From the NCBI RefSeq assembly GCF_915069625.1, contig NZ_CAJZFD010000151.1, forward strand, positions 1 to 5,065: a stretch of 5,065 nucleotides of DNA, read 5' to 3'. The notes beneath the pieces were generated by a model. It did no database searches. It was not told the origin of the DNA and worked only from the letters and a program-made list of their open reading frames with translations. Positions 1 through 5,065 of this stretch are shown here, in pieces. Source of the DNA: an uncultured Veillonella sp. (GTDB lineage: Bacteria > Bacillota > Negativicutes > Veillonellales > Veillonellaceae). The position numbers were made by a program, and so were the translations under genes. How positions within the stretch are numbered: the stretch's first letter is position 1; every line of letters starts with the position of its first letter.

Positions 1-1
1 A

Positions 2-865
2 ATTGAAAATTATGAAGCAGAAAGAGAAAAAAAGGAACTAGATTTTATTATAAATCTGACAAGGGAAGCGTTGACTGATCCTGAAAAGGAAAAGGAATGG
101 AATGCGGTTAGAACTTCATTTGCGCTTTATACTGAGGGAAGAAAAAAAGGGACATTTATGATAAGACCTCGTTTTTTTGAAAGTAAAATTGAGATTGAAG
201 ATTTTGAGTATTTGCTGGATACTGTGCAAAAATACTCTGATAAGAGGCTTCATCTTACAACTAGGCAGGATTTTCAGCTGCATGGAATAAAAAGGGAAAA
301 TTTGCCAGATTTACTAGAAACTATTTCAAAAAGAGGCTTTTTTACAAAAGCGACTTGCGGAGATTCGACTAGGGCAGTAATTACACCGGAAACAACAGGC
401 TTTGAAGAAGAAGTTTTTGATGTTTCACCTTATGCAAAAATTACGACAGATTATATTTTAGACGGTCGTACATTTATGCATTTGCCAAGAAAATATAAAA
501 TTGCTTTTTCAAATAAGGAAGAAAATTCGCTTTATGTAAAAATAAACGACATTGGATTTCAAGCGGTAATTCAAGATGGGAAAAAAGGATTTCGTGTGTA
601 TGTTGGCGGAGGAATTGGACCGATTTCAACTAATGCTATTGTTTTAAGGGAATTTATTGAAGAAGATGAGTTTTTGTATTACATACATGCAATAAGAAGT
701 GTGTTTAATGATCATGGAAATCGTAAAATTCGTGCAAGAGCAAGACTTCGTTATGTTTTATTAAATTTGGGAGAAGAAAAATTTTTGGAATTGTGTAACG
801 AATATATTTCTAATTTTTATATATTGAGAAATATATTCCAGTTGTTATTATCTGAGGATTTATAG
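2..865 (+). CDS. Nitrite/sulfite reductase (siroheme type), N-terminal half only; 5' partial and C-terminally truncated
   Basis: The frame is open from the window edge, so the true start lies upstream. A TTG at 71 is the first possible start inside the window, but 23 in-frame codons precede it and I see no good ribosome site, so I do not use it. Numbering from TTG, residues ~25-95 form the ferredoxin-like half domain of the NirA/CysI family (FMIRPRFF at 29-36, TTRQDFQLHGI at 63-73). Residues ~98-245 match the first NIR_SIR repeat: STRAV, the basic PRKYKIAF (139-146) expected to hold siroheme carboxylates, VYVGGGIG (177-184), and HGNR followed by an Arg-rich helix (215-227). Full enzymes of the family are roughly 500-570 residues and carry the four [4Fe-4S]/siroheme cysteines in the second half; here the protein stops at residue 264 after FYILRNIFQLLLSEDL, a tail I cannot align to the family. 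It would reduce sulfite or nitrite if whole; as written it should be inactive. Codon use (16 of 22 Arg codons AGA/AGG) differs sharply from the two other genes. The family is secure; whether this is nitrite or sulfite reductase, and whether the truncation is real, is not. Confidence 0.85.
   Translation: MENYEAEREKKELDFIINLTREALTDPEKEKEWNAVRTSFALYTEGRKKGTFMIRPRFFESKIEIEDFEYLLDTVQKYSDKRLHLTTRQDFQLHGIKRENLPDLLETISKRGFFTKATCGDSTRAVITPETTGFEEEVFDVSPYAKITTDYILDGRTFMHLPRKYKIAFSNKEENSLYVKINDIGFQAVIQDGKKGFRVYVGGGIGPISTNAIVLREFIEEDEFLYYIHAIRSVFNDHGNRKIRARARLRYVLLNLGEEKFLELCNEYISNFYILRNIFQLLLSEDL
800..838. repeat. Perfect 12-bp inverted repeat at the truncated end of the reductase gene
   Basis: The left arm GAATATATTTCT (800-811) and right arm AGAAATATATTC (827-838) are exact reverse complements around a 15-base loop. 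The repeat lies inside the last codons of the truncated reductase frame, where the protein stops resembling its family. The arms are almost pure AT, so a chance match is plausible. There is no U-tract behind the right arm, so it is not a convincing intrinsic terminator. It may mark a recombination or chimera point. Confidence 0.6.
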
Positions 866-974
866 TGTGCTTAACTATTGAGGTTTGCAGTTAAGCCACT
901 GTCTGCTACATAGTACATCTCGCATTTAGAAGTGCGAAGTATAGATTTAGAAAGATAAGCTATAAATGCCAATA
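866..974. other. Gene-poor gap between the convergent reductase fragment and prfC
   Basis: The 109 bases hold no plausible gene or tRNA. Two hairpins can be drawn: one at 867-899 and a weaker one pairing 920-926 with 931-937 around TAGA (seven pairs on the + strand, including one G-U). An 8-base direct repeat ATTTAGAA occurs at 924-931 and 945-952. The two flanking genes converge here, so terminators would be expected, yet no stem is followed by a clear T-run in either direction. The change in base and codon composition falls in or just before this gap. Confidence 0.6.
867..899. terminator. Stem-loop in the convergent gap, possible weak terminator
   Basis: GTGCTTAACT (867-876) pairs with AGTTAAGCCAC (889-899), giving ten pairs with one bulged C at 896 and a 12-base loop. 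It lies 76 bases beyond the prfC stop codon and just past the stop of the reductase fragment, so it could serve either transcript. No run of T follows the stem on either strand: the + side continues TGTCTGC and the - side ACTATAAAT. Intrinsic termination is therefore only a possibility; it could equally be an RNA-stabilising 3' structure. Confidence 0.3.
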
Positions 975-2570
975 CTATAGTTCGTGATGAAGTTTTGGGG
1001 TTGTTAAGAATGTAACATCAGGATTACGCTCTTGAACCCAACCCATTTGCCATTCATTGGAGATAAGCACTACAGTACGATCGCGATTATCCTTAACAAT
1101 CATCGCATTATCTACACCTTTTAAAGACGCAATATCTACTTCACCATCAATCCAACGGGCAACACTGTATGGCAATGTATTATTTAATAAATCAACACCA
1201 TATTCATTTTTTAAACGGTATTCTAAAACTTCAAATTGAAGCATACCTACGGCACCAACTACGAAGGAGTCGAGGGCACCTGGTTGTTCAAAGATTTGAA
1301 CTGCACCTTCTTGAGCCAATTGTGTCATGCCTTTTTGGAATTGCTTACGCTTCATAGTATCTTTTGGAGATACGCGGGCGAAGAATTCTGGTGGGAACAC
1401 AGGGAAGTCACCAAATGTTACCTTGTGTTTTTGTGCACATAGTGTATCACCTACGCCCATTGTGCCAGCATCGAAGACACCGATAATATCACCGGGATAT
1501 GCATCTTCTACGATGGTACGTTCGGTAGCCAAGAATTGTTGAGGCTGAGACAAGCGAATCGTTTTGTTAGATTGGCGATGCAATACGGACATACCCTTTT
1601 CGAATTTACCAGAGCAGATACGCATAAATACGATGCGGTCATGGTGATTAGGGTCCATATTCGCTTGAATTTTAAATACTAAAGCGGAGAAGTCTTCGCT
1701 CGTAGGTTGCACCATTTCTTCCACGGCTTGTCGTGGAGCAGGGGATGGAGCTAGTTCTAAGAATTTTTCTAAGAATGGTTTTACCCCAAAGTTAGTCATA
1801 GCAGAACCGAAGAACATTGGCGTTAATTCGCCTGCACGAACTTTATCAAAATCGAATGGATCGCCAGCAACGTCTAATAATTCGATATCATCAAGCAATG
1901 CTTGATATACATCGTCACCTAATAATTCTTTCATACGAGGATCAGTCAAAGCACCTTTTTCAGAGGCTAGCTTTTCTTGACCATGTGTTTCGTCTTTTGC
2001 GAAGAGCTCGATAGTTTCGTGTTCTCTATCGTATACGCCTTTGTATTCACCGTTGATACCAATTGGCCAGTTCATAGGGCATGTACGAATGCCAAGAACG
2101 TTTTCGATTTCTTCCATCAAGTCAAATGGGCTGCGACCGAAATGGTCAATTTTATTTACAAAGGTAAAGATAGGAATACCGCGTTCTTTAGATACGGCAA
2201 ATAGTTTTTTCGTTTGTGCTTCGACACCTTTTGCAACGTCGATAAGCATGACAGCGCTATCGGCAGCCATCAATGTACGGTATGTATCTTCAGAGAAGTC
2301 TTGGTGACCAGGAGTATCAAGAATGTTGACACGACAGCCATCGTAGTCAAATTGCAACACAGAACTCGTTACGGAGATACCACGTTGCTTTTCGATTTCC
2401 ATCCAGTCAGATACAGCGTGTTTTGCTGTTTTACGAGACTTAACGGACCCTGCTAAGTGGATAGCACCACCGTATAAAAGTAATTTTTCTGTTAATGTAG
2501 TTTTACCCGCATCCGGGTGAGATATGATAGCAAACGTACGACGACGTTGCACTTCTTCTAAAAATGTCAT
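975..2570 (-). CDS. prfC: Peptide chain release factor 3 (RF3), translational GTPase
   Basis: RF3 is a cytoplasmic GTPase that binds the ribosome after stop-codon peptide release and drives RF1/RF2 off, speeding their recycling. The 531-residue length is that of a complete RF3 (usually about 525-535). All GTPase motifs are present: P-loop HPDAGKTT (18-25), switch I RGISVTSS (63-70), DTPGHQDF (85-92), NKID (139-142) and the G5-region GSAMTNFGV (255-263). NWPIG (167-171) is typical of RF3 and argues against EF-G, LepA or TypA. Residues ~293-385 form the beta-barrel domain II, and ~390 to the end the RF3-specific C-terminal domain, with SPKDTMKRKQF (401-411) and GAVGMLQFEVLEYRL (439-453). The ATG at 2570-2568 is chosen because GAGGTG (2580-2575 on the - strand) sits four bases before it and the protein begins at the usual RF3 N-terminus. 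No key residue is missing. It is transcribed away from topB, with its own promoter. Confidence 0.97.
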   Translation of the reverse strand: MTFLEEVQRRRTFAIISHPDAGKTTLTEKLLLYGGAIHLAGSVKSRKTAKHAVSDWMEIEKQRGISVTSSVLQFDYDGCRVNILDTPGHQDFSEDTYRTLMAADSAVMLIDVAKGVEAQTKKLFAVSKERGIPIFTFVNKIDHFGRSPFDLMEEIENVLGIRTCPMNWPIGINGEYKGVYDREHETIELFAKDETHGQEKLASEKGALTDPRMKELLGDDVYQALLDDIELLDVAGDPFDFDKVRAGELTPMFFGSAMTNFGVKPFLEKFLELAPSPAPRQAVEEMVQPTSEDFSALVFKIQANMDPNHHDRIVFMRICSGKFEKGMSVLHRQSNKTIRLSQPQQFLATERTIVEDAYPGDIIGVFDAGTMGVGDTLCAQKHKVTFGDFPVFPPEFFARVSPKDTMKRKQFQKGMTQLAQEGAVQIFEQPGALDSFVVGAVGMLQFEVLEYRLKNEYGVDLLNNTLPYSVARWIDGEVDIASLKGVDNAMIVKDNRDRTVVLISNEWQMGWVQERNPDVTFLTTPKLHHEL

Positions 2571-2574
2571 AGTT

Positions 2575-2580
2575 CACCTC
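2575..2580 (-). promoter_or_regulatory. prfC ribosome binding site
   Basis: On the - strand GAGGTG is followed by AACT and then the ATG. It matches the anti-Shine-Dalgarno end of 16S rRNA well and fixes the prfC start. Confidence 0.85.
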
Positions 2581-2643
2581 TATTGTTTCGTTTGTGAAAG
2601 TCTTATTTTAATATATCATCTTCACACCATTCATATCTTTAAA

Positions 2644-2672
2644 ATTATACATGATTTTGGTAGTTATGACCA
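2644..2672 (-). promoter_or_regulatory. prfC promoter, sigma-70/SigA type
   Basis: On the - strand a perfect TATAAT (2649-2644) lies 17 bases from TGGTCA (2672-2667), which matches 4 of 6 positions of TTGACA. Transcription would start near 2637, giving a leader of about 65 bases before the prfC ATG. The leader carries only a weak 6-base inverted repeat (TGTGAA 2593-2598 with TTCACA 2621-2626) with a 22-base loop. The -35 hexamer lies inside the topB promoter on the other strand. Confidence 0.6.
2658..2672. promoter_or_regulatory. Candidate operator: TGGT-N7-ACCA dyad between the divergent promoters
   Basis: TGGT (2658-2661) and ACCA (2669-2672) form a 15-base interrupted palindrome. The right arm overlaps the proposed -35 of prfC, and the dyad covers the -35 area of topB. 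A bound protein could block both genes at once. TGGT/ACCA arms resemble sites of some GntR-family regulators, but four-base arms arise often by chance and no regulator gene is in the window. Confidence 0.25.
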
Positions 2673-2689
2673 CTAAATTGTAGTATAAT
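2661..2689 (+). promoter_or_regulatory. topB promoter with consensus -10
   Basis: A perfect TATAAT lies at 2684-2689, with transcription expected to start near 2696. Seventeen bases upstream is only TAGTTA (2661-2666), matching 3 of 6 positions of TTGACA. There is no exact extended -10 TGn, although a TG occurs at 2679-2680. The -10 is convincing; the -35 is weak, so this promoter may be of modest strength or depend on an activator. Confidence 0.55.
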
Positions 2690-2701
2690 GAGATTTCAAA
2701 G

Positions 2702-2723
2702 AGCGGCTTGGGGAATAGCCGTT
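2702..2723 (+). promoter_or_regulatory. Stem-loop in the topB leader
   Basis: AGCGGCT (2702-2708) pairs with AGCCGTT (2717-2723), seven pairs including one G-U, around the loop TGGGGAAT. The right arm is followed by ATTTTAT. The stem would begin only a few bases after the proposed transcription start, a place where hairpins commonly protect mRNA from 5' decay. Stem plus short U-rich tail also resembles a weak attenuator. It leaves the ribosome site free. Confidence 0.4.
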
Positions 2724-2733
2724 ATTTTATGTT

Positions 2734-2740
2734 AAGGAGG
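2734..2740 (+). promoter_or_regulatory. topB ribosome binding site, decides the start
   Basis: AAGGAGG is a near-ideal Shine-Dalgarno site placed six bases before the ATG at 2747. It rules against the longer in-frame TTG start at 2708, which lies inside the leader hairpin and has no such site. Confidence 0.9.
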
Positions 2741-2746
2741 GGGACC

Positions 2747-5056
2747 ATGAGGTTATTTATTGCGGAAAAGCCATCCATGGCTCGCGAAATTAGTAAATGC
2801 TTGACAGAAAACAAGAATATCCAAAAACGGAATGGCTATTTTATCCAAGGTGATGATGTGGTGACTTGGGTTGTAGGGCACGTATTACATCAAGCAGAAC
2901 CTGGTGATTACGATGATAAATATATCCGCTGGCGCCCTCAAGATTTACCTATTGTGCCTGATGAGTGGAAATTACTCGTTACGGATAGTAGTCGTCAACA
3001 GTTTGAGACTGTAAAAGAATTAATCGGTAAAGCGGACATTATCGTCAACGCAGGTGACCCGGACAGGGAAGGTCAATTGTTGGTTGATGAAGTATTATAT
3101 TATGTAGGAAATACAAAACCTGTACAACGTATCTTGCTAAATGCATTGGACGAAAAATCTGTTCGTGCCGCATTAAATGATCTACGGGATAATAAAGACT
3201 TTCACAATCTATATCAATCTGCATTGGCTAGAGCACGTGCAGACTGGCTTATTGGCATGAATTTATCTCGTGCCTATACATTGTCTGAACGTTATAAAGG
3301 TAATAAAGTAACATTACCTATCGGTCGTGTTAAGACTCCAACATTAGCCCTTGTTGTGCGCAGAGAGCGAGAACTAGCGGCATTTAAACCGGTCGATTAT
3401 TTTACATTAAAGGTTTTATATAATCATCCAAATGGTGTATTCTGGGCTACGTGGCAGCCTACAGACGAACAAAAGGGGCTTGACCCAGATGGACGTCTTA
3501 TTAATAAAGCCATAGCCGATGAATTAGTAGAGCGCTTACAGGCGGGGTCAGATGGAGTTATTAAAGCTGTTACAAAATCTAAAAAGAAAGATGTACAGCG
3601 TTTACCATTGTCTCTATCATCTTTGCAGGTATTAGCTGGTAAAGCTTTTTCCTATGATCCGCAAACTGTACTTGATACAGCACAGAAACTATATGAAAAG
3701 AAATTGACTACATACCCTCGTTCTGATTGTGAATATTTACCACCAAATCAATATGGTGACCGCAATGCAATTCTCAATAATTTACAGAATGCAGGAGATG
3801 AAAGACTAGCACAGTGGGCTACTGATGCAGACCGCTCTATTAAGAGCCGCGCTTGGAATGAAAAGAAGATTACAGCCCATCATGCTATAATTCCTACGAC
3901 CGTAGCTTGTAATATAAATAGTTTGTCCCGTGAGGAACGCAATATTTACTTCCTCATTAGTCAGGCCTATATTGCTCAGTTTTATGGCGAACATATTTAT
4001 GAGCAAACTAAAATCGTCGTGGAAGAATGCAAAGAAGAGTTTGTTGCCAATGGCCGTGTAGTTATAGACGAAGGCTGGAAATTACTTTATAAACGACAAA
4101 AGTCTAAATCTGTGACAGATAATGATGAACCTGATTTAACTGATGAACGTGGTGCAGAGGCGGACTCTAAAAAAGAGGCTATTGAAGAAACAGATCATTT
4201 GCCTGCGGTTAAGAAAAATGATTCTGTGCTTTACACGGATTCCTCTGTAGAGGCGAAGCAAACTAAGCCGCCTTCTCGCTTTACACCGTCTACGTTGTTA
4301 CAAGCGATGAAGGAAATTCACAAGTTTGTAAAAAATGAAGACTTGAAAAAGCAATTAAAGGCTGTATCTGGTATTGGCACAGAGGCGACTCGTGCTAATA
4401 TTATTGACGAACTCATCAGTCGTGGGTTTATGAAAACTTCAGGAAAAAAACAAGTGCTATCACCGACAGAAACGGGCTATCTTTTAGTAGATGCGTTGCC
4501 TGATGAATTGTTATATCCTGATGAAACGGCTGTTTGGGAAGAACGTTTAGCCCTCATGAGCGAAGGTGAGGATACCTTAGATTCCTTCTTATCTGATCAA
4601 GTTAAGTTTTTACAGTTGTTAATTGATAAGCTTGGCTTTGATAAACAGGTAAATTCTGGTCAAATGATGCCCAATGTAGTTCGCACGATAACGAATAAAA
4701 ATCGTAGACGACCTATGGATAATACTGACGTTGATTTATCTTCTTTGCCTATTTGTCCAAAGTGTAATAAGGGTCGTTTGCAACAGCGGAATGGTAAATT
4801 TGGCGCCTTTTTAGGCTGCACTAATTATCCTGCATGTAAACATACGCAACCTATTGACGGTGTGAACCCTAATGGAGAAAGTAATATTGAAATATCTGAT
4901 GACGATAAACAATATAAATGTCCGCGATGTAAGCAAGGTTACTTTGTAAAGCAAGAGGTGAGAGGTCGAGTAAACTGGATTTGTAGTAATCGATCTCAAT
5001 GTAAAACTCAGTGCTCCGATGTAGATGGAGTACCAAGTATTTACGCAAACAAGTAA
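2747..5056 (+). CDS. topB: DNA topoisomerase III (type IA), with two C-terminal zinc ribbons
   Basis: TopB cuts one DNA strand and passes another through it; it decatenates replication intermediates and resolves recombination structures, classically with a RecQ helicase. The start at ATG 2747 gives 769 residues, starting MRLFIAEKPS as TopB proteins do. The Toprim domain carries the catalytic Glu7-Lys8 and the metal-binding DPDRE (Asp104, Asp106, Glu108). The active-site tyrosine is Tyr323 in LTTYPRSD, followed by AHHAIIPT (377-384) and GIGTEATRA (542-550), both conserved in type IA enzymes. The C-terminus has two zinc-ribbon repeats: Cys670, 673, 691, 697 and Cys725, 728, 746, 752 (with an extra Cys756). 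E. coli TopB is about 653 residues and the Bacillus enzyme about 727; the excess is explained by the ribbons and by an acidic, low-complexity insert at ~451-484 just before LPAVKKND. The enzyme looks complete and active. TopA is unlikely, given the N-terminal sequence and spacing of motifs. No downstream gene is visible. Confidence 0.96.
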   Translation: MRLFIAEKPSMAREISKCLTENKNIQKRNGYFIQGDDVVTWVVGHVLHQAEPGDYDDKYIRWRPQDLPIVPDEWKLLVTDSSRQQFETVKELIGKADIIVNAGDPDREGQLLVDEVLYYVGNTKPVQRILLNALDEKSVRAALNDLRDNKDFHNLYQSALARARADWLIGMNLSRAYTLSERYKGNKVTLPIGRVKTPTLALVVRRERELAAFKPVDYFTLKVLYNHPNGVFWATWQPTDEQKGLDPDGRLINKAIADELVERLQAGSDGVIKAVTKSKKKDVQRLPLSLSSLQVLAGKAFSYDPQTVLDTAQKLYEKKLTTYPRSDCEYLPPNQYGDRNAILNNLQNAGDERLAQWATDADRSIKSRAWNEKKITAHHAIIPTTVACNINSLSREERNIYFLISQAYIAQFYGEHIYEQTKIVVEECKEEFVANGRVVIDEGWKLLYKRQKSKSVTDNDEPDLTDERGAEADSKKEAIEETDHLPAVKKNDSVLYTDSSVEAKQTKPPSRFTPSTLLQAMKEIHKFVKNEDLKKQLKAVSGIGTEATRANIIDELISRGFMKTSGKKQVLSPTETGYLLVDALPDELLYPDETAVWEERLALMSEGEDTLDSFLSDQVKFLQLLIDKLGFDKQVNSGQMMPNVVRTITNKNRRRPMDNTDVDLSSLPICPKCNKGRLQQRNGKFGAFLGCTNYPACKHTQPIDGVNPNGESNIEISDDDKQYKCPRCKQGYFVKQEVRGRVNWICSNRSQCKTQCSDVDGVPSIYANK

Positions 5057-5065
5057 ATACTATTC

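Noticed and set aside
71..865. TTG at 71 as the start of the reductase gene
   Set aside because: The frame stays open for 23 codons back to the window edge, and no good Shine-Dalgarno site precedes the TTG, so the gene most likely starts upstream of the window.
869..896. Integron attC-like core sites: GCTTAAC (869-875, fits RYYYAAC) and GTTAAGC (890-896, fits GTTRRRY)
   Set aside because: The whole element would be 28 bases, well below the usual attC size of about 55 or more. No inner L boxes, cassette gene or integrase are present. The match follows from the palindrome itself.
920..937. Hairpin TCGCA/TGCGA as a prfC terminator
   Set aside because: The stem is short, on the - strand its extension contains an A-C mismatch, and no T-run follows.
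1057..2456. Several + strand reading frames of 60-88 codons across prfC
   Set aside because: They are antisense shadows of a strongly conserved RF3 coding sequence and look like no protein family.
2708..2746. A 13-residue longer topB product starting at TTG 2708
   Set aside because: This start lies within the leader hairpin and has no ribosome site. ATG 2747 has AAGGAGG six bases upstream and gives the standard TopB N-terminus.
3806..4999. Two short - strand reading frames within topB (3806-4006 and 4811-4999)
   Set aside because: They lie opposite conserved topoisomerase sequence, including the zinc ribbons, and show no domain or ribosome site of note.
1..5065. A new defence, mobile or biosynthetic system
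   Set aside because: The only genes are two common housekeeping genes and one reductase fragment. There are no repeats, transposase, toxin-antitoxin pair or clustered unknown genes.

Overview
The window holds two complete housekeeping genes that diverge from one promoter region, plus the remains of a third gene of clearly different character. From left to right these are: a 5'-incomplete reading frame for the N-terminal half of a siroheme nitrite/sulfite reductase (2-865, + strand); a short non-coding gap (866-974); peptide chain release factor 3, prfC (975-2570, - strand); a divergent promoter region (2571-2746); and DNA topoisomerase III, topB (2747-5056, + strand). The last 9 bases hold nothing recognisable.

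Organism: prfC and topB share moderately AT-rich coding, use mostly CGN arginine codons and have strong Shine-Dalgarno sites. The RF3 and TopB proteins look like those of a Firmicute-type anaerobe; my impression is a Negativicute such as Veillonella, from recall and not from a search. The reductase fragment is much more AT-rich, and 16 of its 22 arginine codons are AGA/AGG. That profile fits a low-GC anaerobe such as a fusobacterium (Leptotrichia-like) or a clostridium.

The reductase frame ends just after its first catalytic-type repeat. It lacks the C-terminal half that carries the [4Fe-4S]/siroheme cysteines. Truncation, the composition switch and a 12-bp perfect inverted repeat all fall in the same ~100 bp (about 800-975). 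Either two genomes were joined there by an assembly or amplification chimera, or a transferred gene was cut off by recombination. The artefact is the simpler explanation and should be excluded before any biology is read into the neighbourhood.

Function: prfC (translation termination recycling) and topB (chromosome decatenation and recombination-intermediate processing) have no direct pathway link. They share a 176-bp intergenic region in which the two proposed promoters overlap, with a TGGT-N7-ACCA dyad in the overlap. I found no RNA genes, CRISPR array, insertion sequence or new multi-gene system.
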